NCBI GenBank assembly: GCA_943789025.1
Contig: CALSSN010000008.1
Span: forward strand, 1-64,000
DNA from: an uncultured Verrucomicrobiales bacterium
Lineage (GTDB): Bacteria; Verrucomicrobiota; Verrucomicrobiia; Verrucomicrobiales; DEV007
Length of the DNA stretch: 64,000 bases
Direction: 5' to 3'
The notes beneath the pieces are model-generated. The model worked only from the letters and a program-made list of their open reading frames with translations. It had not been told where the DNA came from and did no database searches. Shown here in pieces: positions 54,503 through 63,727 of this stretch. The position numbers and the translations under genes were made by a program. The stretch's first letter is position 1. The number at the start of each line of letters is the position of its first letter.

Positions 54503-55876
54503 GTGGTATCCGGGAAACCTGATCGCTCTGTGAAAGGTAAGCCACTTCTCGTTGCTGCGCTCGCATCCTGTCTTTTCACCCACCCGCTCACCGGCGAAGA
54601 CAGGGTGTTCAGCCTCATCAAAAAACTTCAGGCAGGCGAATCATTGCCTATCAACCAGACAGATGAACAGGAGTTTCTCAAAGACCTCTTATCCAGGCTC
54701 GACGTTCCGGTGGCAAGCCAGGTGCTCGTTTTCTCCAAGACGAGCATGCAGAAATCCCAGATCAATCCGCGTCACCCGCGCGCGCTCTATTTTTCCGACG
54801 ATCTCTATGTCGCCTGGGTGCAAGGAGGCTTCGTCGAGGCAATCGCCCACGACCCCGATGCCGGACCGCTTTTCTACCTGATCGAACGCACCCCGTCCGC
54901 CCCGGCGCCCCGTATCACATCCTCCGAGGACTGCCTCTCCTGCCACGAAGGAACCCGTACCCGCAACGTCCCAGGGGTCCTCGTGCGTTCGCTTTTCATC
55001 GACCCCACCGGTCAACCGATTCACGCCGCAGGTTCATATCTTACTGATCATGCCAGTCCTTTGGAAAAGCGGTGGGGAGGGTGGTATGTCACCGGCCAGC
55101 ACGGCGACCTCAGGCATATGGGAAACACGCTCGCTTCGTGGCTTCGCGACGAGCAGAAAGTCCAGTTCGACAGCGAAGCAGGAGCTAATCTAGACTCTCT
55201 CGAGGGACTTATCGACACCGCGCCCTACCTCCGAAAAGGCAGCGATATCGTGGCGCTCATGGTTCTGGAACACCAGGTAGGAATGATCAACCGTCTCACC
55301 GAAGCCGAGCGGTATTTTCAGAACAGCTTTCGGGTCAGCCGCAGCCTGTACCCAGATCTAGAGGAAGCGACCACTCTTGCCGAGCTGACCGGCACCCCGC
55401 TCTCGGTAGCTACCAGCTATGCCGAAAAGATTGTCGGCTACATGCTCTTTCGCGATGAGGCGGATCTTCCTGAGGGCGGAATTGACGGGGATCCGTCATT
55501 CCAGGAAGCTTTTCAGAAAAATCGCCGCCCTTCCAAAGCCAGCCACGCGCTTAAGGATTTTCACCTCGGCACCCGCCTCTTCAAGAACCGCTGTAGCTAC
55601 CTGATTTACTCGGATGCCTTCCGAGCGCTCCACCCGGCACTCCGAGATGCCGTCTACCATCGCCTCTGGACAGTCCTCGAAGGGGAAGATGCCTCAGGCG
55701 ACTTCGACCATCTTGGGCCGAGCGAACGCCAACGCATTCAAGGGATTCTCCGGGACACCCTGCAGGATCTCCCGAAAGAATTCATCAAGCCTGAGCAGGG
55801 AGTAGCACTGCTAAAGGCGCGCCAATTAAAGCCCAAAAAAACCAGTAACCTCACAGCAGGGAGGCCTAGATTCTGA
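54503..55876 (+). CDS. Exported protein with one CxxCH haem motif (457 aa)
   Basis: A start with GTG is followed by a hydrophobic stretch (LLVAALASCLFTHPLTGED), probably a signal. The region SSEDCLSCHEGTRTRNVPGVLVRSLFIDPTGQ has the haem c site C-L-S-C-H, with the phrase that often follows in uncharacterised planctomycete and proteobacterial proteins. The protein also has SQVLVFSKTSMQKSQINPRHPRALYFSDDLYVAWVQGGFVEAI and LKRWGGWYVTGQHGDLRHMGN-type sequence, but no enzymatic family is known to me. A single haem in an otherwise globular periplasmic protein suggests electron transfer or sensing. It lies 32 bp after the AsmA-like gene. Confidence 0.7.
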   Translation: MVSGKPDRSVKGKPLLVAALASCLFTHPLTGEDRVFSLIKKLQAGESLPINQTDEQEFLKDLLSRLDVPVASQVLVFSKTSMQKSQINPRHPRALYFSDDLYVAWVQGGFVEAIAHDPDAGPLFYLIERTPSAPAPRITSSEDCLSCHEGTRTRNVPGVLVRSLFIDPTGQPIHAAGSYLTDHASPLEKRWGGWYVTGQHGDLRHMGNTLASWLRDEQKVQFDSEAGANLDSLEGLIDTAPYLRKGSDIVALMVLEHQVGMINRLTEAERYFQNSFRVSRSLYPDLEEATTLAELTGTPLSVATSYAEKIVGYMLFRDEADLPEGGIDGDPSFQEAFQKNRRPSKASHALKDFHLGTRLFKNRCSYLIYSDAFRALHPALRDAVYHRLWTVLEGEDASGDFDHLGPSERQRIQGILRDTLQDLPKEFIKPEQGVALLKARQLKPKKTSNLTAGRPRF

Positions 55877-55968
55877 AGACAAACCAACCGAGCACCGAGC
55901 TCCAAGCACTTGAAGCCAGGCAACAGGTAATCGGCAACAGTTCGAAGGATTATTTCCTCTCCAACAGC

Positions 55969-56095
55969 TTACTTGGTCGGCATGACGTATCCACCGGAAG
56001 GCGCGTAGGAAGGAACCGAAGCAGGTTGGGCTGACACAGCCGACGAAGGAAATCAACGCGAGAATGGCCAAGGAGATCTTAACGATTTTTTTCAT
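55969..56095 (-). pseudogene. Small secreted protein with an apparent frameshift
   Basis: The frame starts MKKIVKISLAILALISFVGC, a clear signal peptide or lipobox. In that frame the continuation is long and unlike any protein. One base out of frame, the sequence after GC reads AVSAQPASVPSYAPSGGYVMPTK and stops at 55969-55971, which looks like a real short secreted product. Either the gene carries a one-base frameshift or a sequencing error at a run of C near 56045, or the longer frame is the true one. It is tiny and its function is unknown. Confidence 0.4.
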
Positions 56096-56231
56096 GATAA
56101 TGTTTTACGATACTGGTCTTTCTTCGTCGCCATGACGACGACTGGGACTGGTAGTGCATGAACCGAAAAAGCACCAATGGTTTTTCATCCGTTTGCCTTC
56201 TCCAGAGACACCTCACGTGCAGAGGGTCCGC

Positions 56232-56988
56232 TCAGCGGTTGATTCCAGTCAGGTCGACCCAGCGCGAGACCAGCCAGCGCACAGCGAAAAGATCCCAGAT
56301 CGTCTTTCTCAGTCTGCCGAAGTTTGTGTATTTACTCTGCCCTGCCGCTCGCAGCCGGTGGTTGGTCGGCACTTGATTGATCCGAGTGGCGCCAGCCAGA
56401 CGAAAAAACACAGGGAAAAACCTGTGGATGCCATTCCAGGTCGGGAGTTCAGTTGTGAACTCTTGGCGCACTGCCTTGAGTGAGCATCCGGTGTCGATGA
56501 TTCCGTCCTCGAGAAAGCGACTGCGAACCGCGTTGGCAAGTTTGCTCCCGAGGCGCTTCGCTCCCGAGTCCTGGCGGTTCGGACGATACCCGCAGACACA
56601 ATCGTATCCTTCCAACCCGGCAAGAAGTGCAGGAATATCCGCCGGGTCATTTTGACCGTCAGCGTCCATGGTAACAATCACGTCCCGCCTTGGAAAACCT
56701 CATTCCGGCGAGCATGGCCGCACTTTGCCCCATATTTCTGGGCAGAGGAAGGTAACGGGCCATCGCCAGTTCGCGGTCAAGGCGGGTAAGGATTTCCCGC
56801 GTCGCGTCCTCGGACCCGTCGTCTACCATGAGGATTTCGAGTTCAGGTTCAAGCCCATCGACCGCAGCGACAATCTCCCGCACGACCTCCTCGATACATT
56901 CTTCCTCGTTAAAAATAGGCAGAACGATCGAAACAGATCGAATCGGATCGGTGCCCCCGGACGGGCTCTCATTGATTGCATCACCCAT
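56232..56988 (-). pseudogene. GT2 family glycosyltransferase (dolichol-phosphate mannosyltransferase-like), one frameshift
   Basis: The first part has RSVSIVLPIFNEEECIEEVVREI, LEILMVDDGSEDATREIL and RNMGQSAAMLAGMRF. A frame change near 56670-56700 then gives VIVTMDADGQNDPADIPALLAG, with the DxD motif of GT-A enzymes, and CGYRPNRQDSGAKRLGSKLANAVR, GIIDTGCSLKAVRQEF and FFPVFFRLAGATRINQVPTNHR. Joined, this is a complete DPM1-like polypeptide of about 250 residues, so the gene seems undamaged apart from one indel. A recent loss of function or a sequencing error are both possible. It would transfer sugar to a polyprenyl phosphate. Confidence 0.75.
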
Positions 56989-57019
56989 TGGCTTTTGCTC
57001 TGCGACCAGAGGCGCGACT

Positions 57020-58459
57020 CTATCGGGGGAGGGTTGGCTTTGTCAACTGCTCCCCGCTCCCTCGGAGGTCGTAACAGCGGAGGCGTGGACCCGCTCCGGT
57101 CAGGTGATCCTCTTCATTCTGCATGAGGAAAAGCAGTCCCTGGGAGAGAGCGGGAAGCGTCCAGCTTTGGGGCGCAAGAAAGGGCTGGTGACGCGCGAGC
57201 ACCTTCGCGCCATCGCGATCAAGCTGGAGCCAGAGGAGGCTGCCAAGCTCTCCCAGACAGAGCGTGGCTCCATCGGCTTGGAGGAGGCTGGCTCTCTGGA
57301 TCCCCAGGTTGTAGGGTCGACCATCCACTATGTCCTGCCAAAGGATCACTTCGTCCCAGAGTTCTTTTCCCGAATCGAGATCAACCGCGACGAGCCGCGC
57401 GTTCTGCTGGTTGCGACCATCGATGAGAAAAAGTGTCTCGCCTGCCGCATCGAGAACAGGGTTCATCCAATGTGCACCCAAATCCTCATTTTTCCAGATT
57501 TCTGAGAATCCATCTTCGGTAAGCTGCAGAAGCACCCCTCCTCCTCCTTCATAACATTGGGTCACAAACACCCGGTCCCCGGACAGGATGACTGGGGACG
57601 AGGCATTGACACTTTCATAGTTCTCTCCCCGCCAGGGAAATCGTCCGATAACTTTGCCTGCCAATGCCGGATCAATGGCAATCAGACCGCCTTGCGGTGG
57701 TCGGCTTTCACCACCACAGAAGACTAAGATCTTGTCTCCCATGGCCTGCGGTGAAGCGTAGGAAGCACCCCATGTCTCTTCCGCCCCCCAAAGGTGCTTC
57801 CCGGTCTCTTTCTCCAGACCGACGACGCAAGGGCCTCTCTCGGCACCGATCATCACCACCACTTGATTCCCCCAGATCAGCGGGCTCGATCCGGCTCCGA
57901 AGAAAGACGACCGAATCGACATCTCCGCTTGCAGGTCCCTCTCCCAAAAAAGCTCGCCAGTGCTCAGAGAAAGGCAACTGATCCGACTGGTGACGCCCAG
58001 AGTAAAAACCCGGTCTCCATCGATCACCGGACTCCCACGCGGACCGTTCTGGTAACCATAGCGATCCCGGTAATCGACCGGATAGGCATAGTCCCAGAGA
58101 GCCTCCCCATTGAGAACATTCCGGCACTCGATCCGCTCGTTCCCCGCGGCTCGGTGAAAGAGAACCAAGCGATCTCCAGAGATCACTGGTGAGGCGTAGC
58201 CTTCACCGCGCTCTAACTCCCAGAGAAGCGCCGGGCCATCCTCTCCCCAGTCTTTCAAGAGAGGGCGCTCAGATGTCGCCGCATTATCAGTGGCCCCCAA
58301 AAAGCGTGGCCAATCAGTAATCACAGCTCCCTCGGCGAGCGCCCGCGGAGAAGCGTGCCAGGTAAGGCGCCCCTGTTCCTCTTCGCACCAAGCGGTCAAG
58401 GAACTCCACACAGTGACGGCGACGAGTGCTTTGAGACCACGAATCGCGAACTTTCTCAT
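57020..58459 (-). CDS. Exported PQQ-like beta-propeller protein (479 aa)
   Basis: A signal peptide (KFAIRGLKALVAVTVWSSLTAWC) leads to a series of blades with the W-motif of PQQ-dependent dehydrogenase-like repeats. Examples are ITDWPRFLGATDNAATSE, LWELERGEGYASPVISGDRLVLFHR, GSPVIDGDRVFTLGVTSRISCLSLSTGELFWER, LIWGNQVVVMIGAERGPCVVGLEKETGKHLW and AVDLDSGKELWDE. The metal- and PQQ-binding residues of dehydrogenases are not evident, so it is more likely a structural or sensory propeller (BamB-like type), not an enzyme. The start at 58459 is well placed; longer frames upstream are antisense to birA. It is downstream of birA on the same strand. Confidence 0.8.
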   Translation of the reverse strand: MRKFAIRGLKALVAVTVWSSLTAWCEEEQGRLTWHASPRALAEGAVITDWPRFLGATDNAATSERPLLKDWGEDGPALLWELERGEGYASPVISGDRLVLFHRAAGNERIECRNVLNGEALWDYAYPVDYRDRYGYQNGPRGSPVIDGDRVFTLGVTSRISCLSLSTGELFWERDLQAEMSIRSSFFGAGSSPLIWGNQVVVMIGAERGPCVVGLEKETGKHLWGAEETWGASYASPQAMGDKILVFCGGESRPPQGGLIAIDPALAGKVIGRFPWRGENYESVNASSPVILSGDRVFVTQCYEGGGGVLLQLTEDGFSEIWKNEDLGAHWMNPVLDAAGETLFLIDGRNQQNARLVAVDLDSGKELWDEVILWQDIVDGRPYNLGIQRASLLQADGATLCLGELGSLLWLQLDRDGAKVLARHQPFLAPQSWTLPALSQGLLFLMQNEEDHLTGAGPRLRCYDLRGSGEQLTKPTLPR

Positions 58460-58502
58460 ACAGATACCATCGGTTGACCTCCGTCTCGAAACAGGCTGGA
58501 CT

Positions 58503-59315
58503 TTACTCGCGAATTCGGATGCTCTCAACGCTGCCGAGACTTTGCTCGCTGCCGTCAGGAAGACGGACGCGAAGTTGGCCGTCGGAATCGAGCCCGAGCG
58601 CATGACCGGAATGTGCCCCGCTCTCAGAATTCCACACCACATCACGACCGAGCAGCCAACTGCGGGTGGAAACCTCACCAAGTAGCACACCAAAGCCGCT
58701 CTCGATCTCCGGGAGGAGAGCAGCCAGGTGACGCAGGTAGCTGATGGCCACAGCTTCGCGGGAGCAGGCGAACCTCGGCGCAGCGGTGGCGAGTGAGGTT
58801 GCGCGCGCGCGGAGCTCGGCAGACAGATCCTCTGGCCGAGCGTGGACGTTGACTCCGGTTCCAAGGACCACAAAGCGGGAACCCTCTCCCCCTACTCCAT
58901 CATTTTCCTGACCACTCTCAGCCAGAATACCAGCCACCTTGCGATCACCAAGATAGATGTCATTCGGCCATTTAATGAGAGCTTGAAGCTCGGGAATTTC
59001 CTCCTCGATCGCACGGCAGAGCGCCAGGGCGATGAGCGTCGTCAGGCGCGGCCAGCGCGGCACAGACAGGTCTCTCCCGGGCCGAAGAAGAACCGTCATA
59101 TAGAGATTCAGGCCGGCTGGTGATTCCCAGTCATTTCCGCGCCGTCCGCGACCTGCCGTCTGGCTGTCGGCGAGCACTACCAGCCCGTGCGGGTATCCCT
59201 GCCGAGCAAGTGCCAGCGCCCGGTCATTGGTCGAAGTCAAGGAGCTGTGGTAGTCGATCTGATGACCGATGGAAGCACCCGCCAGGGAACGGGAAATTCT
59301 ACGATGATCGAGCAC
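58503..59315 (-). CDS. birA: Biotin-[acetyl-CoA-carboxylase] ligase
   Basis: A 270-residue BirA/BPL catalytic domain without an N-terminal DNA-binding helix-turn-helix. Landmarks: IDYHSSLTSTNDRALALARQGYPHGLVVLADSQTAGRGRRGNDWESPAGLNLYMTVLLRP, where GRGRRG binds biotinyl-AMP, and ALIKWPNDIYLGDRKVAGILAE, where KWPND is characteristic. A C-terminal SH3-like part (GRDVVWNSESGAHSGHALGLDSDGQLRVRLPDG) follows. It attaches biotin to acetyl-CoA carboxylase and similar carboxylases. It is adjacent to nadC, a frequent neighbour in other bacteria, 38 bp away. Confidence 0.93.
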   Translation of the reverse strand: MLDHRRISRSLAGASIGHQIDYHSSLTSTNDRALALARQGYPHGLVVLADSQTAGRGRRGNDWESPAGLNLYMTVLLRPGRDLSVPRWPRLTTLIALALCRAIEEEIPELQALIKWPNDIYLGDRKVAGILAESGQENDGVGGEGSRFVVLGTGVNVHARPEDLSAELRARATSLATAAPRFACSREAVAISYLRHLAALLPEIESGFGVLLGEVSTRSWLLGRDVVWNSESGAHSGHALGLDSDGQLRVRLPDGSEQSLGSVESIRIRE

Positions 59316-59353
59316 AGTCAGAATGATAAAGCAGTGAATTGGGAAGCAAAATT

Positions 59354-60199
59354 TCAGGGGGCATCGAAATCCATCCCGAGATCGAGAGCACGGACCGAAT
59401 GTGTGAGCGCTCCGCAGGAAATACGATCCACCCCGGTGGCAGCAACTCCGGCGATGGTCTCAAGGACGATCCCTCCCGAGGCCTCAAAGAGGACTTTGCC
59501 ATCCGCCAGAATCACCGAACGACGCATGTCATCCAAAGCCATGTTATCAAGCAGGATGATGTCGACACCCTTGAGCGCCAGAAAGGCGGAGACCTGGTCG
59601 ATGGCGTCGGCCTCGAGTTCGATCAGCATTTTCGGGTTCGCTTTCTTCGCTGCATCAATCGCTTTCTGAAGAGCGCCTGAGCTCTCACTGGCGAGAAGGT
59701 GATTGTCTTTGACCAGGATCTGGTCGTAGAGGCCCATGCGGTGATTGGTGCCCCCTCCTGCCTTGACCGCCGCCTTCTCAAGGAGGCGCCATCCCGGGGT
59801 CGTCTTTCGGGTGTCGAGCACCTGGGTGCCATACGGTTTGACCGCCTCGACGTAGACACGGGTCATGGTGGCGACTCCACAAAGGCGCTGGAGGAAGTTG
59901 AGAACCGTGCGCTCTGCAGTGAGAATACTCCGCGTACTGCCAGTCACCGTCATGAGGACTGTGCCGCGATGAAAGGCTGCCCCTTCAGCAAGGCCAGTAT
60001 CCACCTCGAGAGAAGCGTCGACTTTTCGGAAGACCGCAATCGCGACATCCACACCCGAGAGCACCCCCGGTTCGCGAGCGACAATGCGCCCAGTGGTGGT
60101 TTGCTCGTCGGGCGCAAAAAACTCACTGGTGACGTCGCCTGGACCCATGTCTTCCTCGAGAGCCAGATCGATTAATTTCTCTACCTGTGGATACATCAT
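59354..60199 (-). CDS. nadC: Nicotinate-nucleotide pyrophosphorylase (carboxylating)
   Basis: A 281-residue quinolinate phosphoribosyltransferase of de novo NAD synthesis. It begins MMYPQVEKLIDLALEEDMGPGDVTSEFF, typical of NadC, and has TAERTVLNFLQRLCGVATMTR, VLDTRKTTPGWRLLEKAAVKAGGGTNHRMGLYDQILVKDNHL, IELEADAIDQVSAFLALKGVDIILLDNM and FEASGGIVLETI, the PRPP and quinolinate sites. ATG 60199 (or the next codon 60196) is chosen over a longer start at 60304 that lacks homology. The transglycosylase gene is divergent and starts 49 bp away. Confidence 0.95.
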   Translation of the reverse strand: MMYPQVEKLIDLALEEDMGPGDVTSEFFAPDEQTTTGRIVAREPGVLSGVDVAIAVFRKVDASLEVDTGLAEGAAFHRGTVLMTVTGSTRSILTAERTVLNFLQRLCGVATMTRVYVEAVKPYGTQVLDTRKTTPGWRLLEKAAVKAGGGTNHRMGLYDQILVKDNHLLASESSGALQKAIDAAKKANPKMLIELEADAIDQVSAFLALKGVDIILLDNMALDDMRRSVILADGKVLFEASGGIVLETIAGVAATGVDRISCGALTHSVRALDLGMDFDAP

Positions 60200-60247
60200 G
60201 ACCCTGCAGTGTGTCGCGTCCTTGATCGTTGGGCAATCGGCGTTTAG

Positions 60248-61105
60248 ATGGCAACTGTGACGGAACATCCTCCCAGCACACAAAAGTGCGATCCCAAGGC
60301 GCAAAGCCTCCCAGAAGGACAGGGCTTTTCCGGTCGGAACAAAAAGATCTGGCGCGCCGCGCTGGGGTTGTTCCTCGCCCTCGGCCTTCTCACCAGCTGT
60401 GCGCTGGTCTCAGGGTTCCTGTACTTTTACAATGAGACGAAACAGTATGAGTTCGGAATCCTCCGAACCATGAACGATCCACAACGCGTTTCAGAACTCC
60501 CTCCTGAGGCATTCCCTTTTCTGCATGGTAAGAAACCGCAGATCCTCGGCCTCGATGAGTTCCCGGAAGACCTCCACAACGCACTCATCGCCCGAGAAGA
60601 CAGTCGTTTCTATGCCCATCACGGGGTGGACTTCCAGGGAGTGGCAAGAGCTATTCTTCGCAACCTGGAAGAGCGCAAGATCCGGGAAGGGGCAGGCACC
60701 ATCACCATGCAGGTAGCTCGAACAGCCTATGGCTTCCAAGCTCGCACCTTCCGACGAAAACTCATCGAGACAATGCTCGCTCTGCGCATCGAACAGCACT
60801 TCAGCAAAAAAGAAATCATTGCGATCTACATGAACTGGGTCTTTCTCGGCATGGACAATCACGGTTTTGCGCGAGCAAGTCAGGCGTACTTTAACAAGCC
60901 AGCGACCTCCCTTGCTCTCGGGGAGAGTGCCATCCTCGTCGGAATGCTGCGAGCACCCAATCGCCTCGACCCAGTGCGCCATCCCGAGGCGGCACTCCAG
61001 GAGCGGGACATGGTTCTCCACCGCATGGTTCATGAAGGACTTCTCGCTGAGGCCGAAGCCAAAGCTGAAATGCAACTCCCTCTGACTTCTCGTGGGCCCC
61101 GGTGA
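60248..61105 (+). CDS. Monofunctional GT51 peptidoglycan transglycosylase (285 aa)
   Basis: An N-terminal membrane segment (WRAALGLFLALGLLTSCALVSGFLYF) precedes a glycosyltransferase 51 domain. The catalytic glutamate motif is REDSRFYAHHGVDFQGVARA (E-D-x-x-F-x-x-H-x-G), the second motif is GAGTITMQVARTAYG (G-x-S/G-T-I-T-x-Q), and RKLIETMLALRIEQHFSKKEIIAIYMNWVFLG with GARRASQAYF-like (FARASQAYFNKPATSLALGESAILVGMLRAPNRLDP) complete the domain. There is no transpeptidase domain, as in MtgA. It polymerises lipid II into glycan strands in the periplasm. Confidence 0.9.
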   Translation: MATVTEHPPSTQKCDPKAQSLPEGQGFSGRNKKIWRAALGLFLALGLLTSCALVSGFLYFYNETKQYEFGILRTMNDPQRVSELPPEAFPFLHGKKPQILGLDEFPEDLHNALIAREDSRFYAHHGVDFQGVARAILRNLEERKIREGAGTITMQVARTAYGFQARTFRRKLIETMLALRIEQHFSKKEIIAIYMNWVFLGMDNHGFARASQAYFNKPATSLALGESAILVGMLRAPNRLDPVRHPEAALQERDMVLHRMVHEGLLAEAEAKAEMQLPLTSRGPR

Positions 61106-61170
61106 ATCAGGCAACACACATGCCCATCGCAAATTGAACATCAACACCAGAGCAACCCTCTAAATAAAAG

Positions 61171-61800
61171 ATGGATGTTATCGACCAACTGGGAGTCGCC
61201 CTCGGCCTAGCCAGCCTCGCTGGGCTGAATCTTTACCTCACCGTTTTCGCGACAGGGCTCGCTCTCCACTTCAATCTGCTCGAACTGGCAAGCCGCTTTC
61301 ATGCATTGGAAGTACTGTCCCACCCGCTCGTCGTTTCTGTCTCTGGCGCACTTTTCTTCGTCGAATTCTTTGCCGACAAAGTGCCGTGGGTGGACAGCCT
61401 CTGGGACTCTGTGCACACCCTCATTCGGCCCGTAGGAGCCGTGCTTGTTGCCCTGCCCGCTCTCGGTCAGGCGGATCCTGCCCTCCAGGTGATCGGGGCA
61501 CTTCTCGCTGGGGGTCTTGCCGCGACGACCCATGCCACGAAGGCTTCGACGCGACTGCTCATCAACGCCTCTCCCGAGCCGGTTTCCAACAGCGTCGCGA
61601 GTGTGACCGAAGACGTCGTTGTTCTCTCCGGGTTGGGGGTGATCGCCTTCAGCCCACTGCTTGCACTTGTTATGGTAGGGGTCTTTCTGGCCGCCGCCCT
61701 CTACCTTCTCCCGAAGACCTGGCGGGGGGTGGCAGAGCTTCGAAAGCGCGTCGGCGCGTGGTGGAAAAAATCACCAGGCGAAAAAATCTTCAAGGTTTAA
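61171..61800 (+). CDS. DUF4126 family membrane protein (209 aa)
   Basis: A polytopic membrane protein with LGVALGLASLAGLNLYLTVFATGLALHFNLLEL, FFVEFFADKVPWVDSLWDSVHTLIRPVGAVLVALPALG, LAGGLAATTHATKASTRLLINASPEPVSNSVASVTED and a last hydrophobic pair (VVVLSGLGVIAFSPLLALVMVGVFLAAALYLL). The D-K-V-P-W-x-D phrase is the recognisable signature of DUF4126. The function is unknown. It is 65 bp after the transglycosylase gene and convergent with the M23 peptidase gene. Confidence 0.8.
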   Translation: MDVIDQLGVALGLASLAGLNLYLTVFATGLALHFNLLELASRFHALEVLSHPLVVSVSGALFFVEFFADKVPWVDSLWDSVHTLIRPVGAVLVALPALGQADPALQVIGALLAGGLAATTHATKASTRLLINASPEPVSNSVASVTEDVVVLSGLGVIAFSPLLALVMVGVFLAAALYLLPKTWRGVAELRKRVGAWWKKSPGEKIFKV

Positions 61801-61806
61801 GCCATT

Positions 61807-62859
61807 TTAAAAACGTCCGGTCAGCAAATTGAGGAAGGACTTTCCCGAGTCACTCAGGGTGGCCCGTTTCCCGATGCCATTGAGGCGCCCCATGGTCGCG
61901 TAAGCATGGAGAAGAGATGAGTCTTCTACCCAGGTTACGGTGGGCCCTACGACTTTCTTCGTCGAAGCCTCAATCGCCAAAGGAATGCTGGACCGTGAAA
62001 GCGTGATCTCGAAAGATGGGACGTTCCCTCCCTTCGGACCTTTCCAGAGCCATGGATAACGCTTCAGAAGTTGCATGTCCCCTCCATTTTTGGGAAATGC
62101 GACCCGAAAGTAAGGTTGCATTTCAGCGACGAATTCCGGGATGGTCAGGTTAGGATTTTCCCGCAGGCGGAGATAGAGATCAGCGATGTCCAGACCGATA
62201 AGGTTGAGGCCATTGAAATCGCCATGATGGTTCGGGTCCGCGAATCTCTGATCGTGCCACCGGGGAAATTGATCGTGAATCATCAGATTTAATTCCAGAT
62301 GCAGATGCGAACGTTCGACATTGCGACTACCAGCCCACCCAGTGCACCCCATCTGCCCGATCGACTGCCCGATCGGAAGGCGCTGACCGACCTTCACATC
62401 GATTTTCTCAAGGTGGCCGTAAAGACTGAAGAATGGCCCATTCCCCCAATCGTGCTCCACAACGACATACCGCCCGTAACTGCTCCTACCGGACAGGGTA
62501 TTCACATGGACCACTCGCCCCTTGCCGATTGCCCGCACCTTATCGAGTGCCCGTCTCGAGCGATCCCGCTTCACCGGAGCAATATCGATTCCTTCATGGA
62601 AGCGGGTAAAAATCATCCCCTCTTTGGTTCGCTTCTGATTGCGAACGTAGCCGTATTTTCCGCCTGTCCACGGTTTCGAATTGGCGCCCTCGAAGTGCCT
62701 GTCGGTGTACATATAAAACCGCGACGGGTCCGATGAGAAAATGCCCTTATTATCGGTCGGAAGAACCAGCTCCAATCTACCCGCGGAAAGGTCGGAAAGA
62801 GGCACCAGCAAGACAAGAATAAGCAAATTCTTCCACTGTGATAGAATGATCAGCTTCAT
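61807..62859 (-). CDS. Exported M23 family metallopeptidase (350 aa)
   Basis: The signal peptide MKLIILSQWKNLLILVLLVPLSDLSA is followed by RLELVLPTDNKGIFSSDPSRFYMYTDRH and the LytM-type peptidase domain. FTRFHEGIDIAPVKRD has the first zinc His and Asp, KGRVVHVNTLSGRSSYGRYVVVEHDWGNGPFFSLYGHLEKIDVKVGQRLP is the core, and SHLHLELNL has the HxH pair with the last metal ligand. It would cleave peptide cross-links of peptidoglycan in the periplasm or act as a scaffold. The catalytic residues appear complete. A C-terminal part of about 120 residues has no known domain. A downstream lipoprotein gene is upstream of it on the same strand. Confidence 0.9.
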   Translation of the reverse strand: MKLIILSQWKNLLILVLLVPLSDLSAGRLELVLPTDNKGIFSSDPSRFYMYTDRHFEGANSKPWTGGKYGYVRNQKRTKEGMIFTRFHEGIDIAPVKRDRSRRALDKVRAIGKGRVVHVNTLSGRSSYGRYVVVEHDWGNGPFFSLYGHLEKIDVKVGQRLPIGQSIGQMGCTGWAGSRNVERSHLHLELNLMIHDQFPRWHDQRFADPNHHGDFNGLNLIGLDIADLYLRLRENPNLTIPEFVAEMQPYFRVAFPKNGGDMQLLKRYPWLWKGPKGGNVPSFEITLSRSSIPLAIEASTKKVVGPTVTWVEDSSLLHAYATMGRLNGIGKRATLSDSGKSFLNLLTGRF

Positions 62860-62876
62860 AGAACGGCAGGCTAACC

Positions 62877-63416
62877 TTAACGAAGAAGCGGGTCAAAAAG
62901 ATCTTCCTGAGTTTCCGCTTCAGGAGGACCAAACGGAGGTTCCGGAAGCTTTATCCACCCGACATCTTTGTCTTCAAAGAGATCCAGCATTGGGTCGCTG
63001 ATACCCTGAAGAATCATAATGATCCCGTCCCGCACTGCACGGTCGATCATCAGGTAGTCCGCGGTGCGCCCGTCTACTTTCACCAGAAGAATTTTTCCCT
63101 CGTTGGTACTTGTCGTCGAAAAAAGCCGCCGTTGTCCGACACTTCCCAGCACGAGAACAGCGCCATTACTGTTTCCATCCTCCGCGCGGAAAGGGTAAAA
63201 GGCTTCCACCTGCCTGTGCGTGAATTCCGGCGTTATCCGAAAATACCTGATTTTTGGCGGATAACCCACGTGCTCCGGAAAAACCATACTCTCACCCTCG
63301 ATCGAAGACCCCTCGAGGTGAAGCGTGATCATGAATGGATCTTCTTTGTTGTAGTTGGCACACGAGGTAAGGAGACACGAAGTGACCAGTAAAATGGAGA
63401 TCCAAACAGGCTGCAT
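62877..63416 (-). CDS. Lipoprotein of unknown function (179 aa)
   Basis: The start at 63416 (MQPVWISILLVTSCLLTSCANYNKEDP) gives a lipobox LTSC, with Cys19 as the lipidated residue. The mature part has a short beta-rich domain (ITLHLEGSSIEGESMVFPEH, IRYFRITPEFTHRQVEAFYPF, GAVLVLGSVGQRRLFSTTSTN, LLVKVDGRTADYLMIDR) and an acidic tail. No family is recognised. It ends 18 bp before the M23 peptidase start on the same strand, so the two may be cotranscribed. The longer frame from 63575 includes a poor signal and is not preferred. Confidence 0.65.
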   Translation of the reverse strand: MQPVWISILLVTSCLLTSCANYNKEDPFMITLHLEGSSIEGESMVFPEHVGYPPKIRYFRITPEFTHRQVEAFYPFRAEDGNSNGAVLVLGSVGQRRLFSTTSTNEGKILLVKVDGRTADYLMIDRAVRDGIIMILQGISDPMLDLFEDKDVGWIKLPEPPFGPPEAETQEDLFDPLLR

Positions 63417-63727
63417 GCAGACAGGAAACGGCCTGACGCGGGACTTTGCAAGCTCAGGCAGACGACCGGCGTCAAAGGGATTCAGAGCGGCCCGCAGAAA
63501 TCCCCTCAATGAGTTCGTCTCAAGCGCTTCTTTTGCTGCGCTCGTATGCGGAAACACGATGATAAAGAAAGCCAAGACAGGAATCGCTCCTTAACCGTTG
63601 CCAAAAACCAGCCCTTTGTGCTATAGGTTAAGGTTCGCCTTTCTACCGATCAGGCGTCGCCCGAGGCCATCAAGCACAAATGACTTTGCTCGGGTGTAGC
63701 TAACAGTTTCTGTCTCCTCCCCGCACA

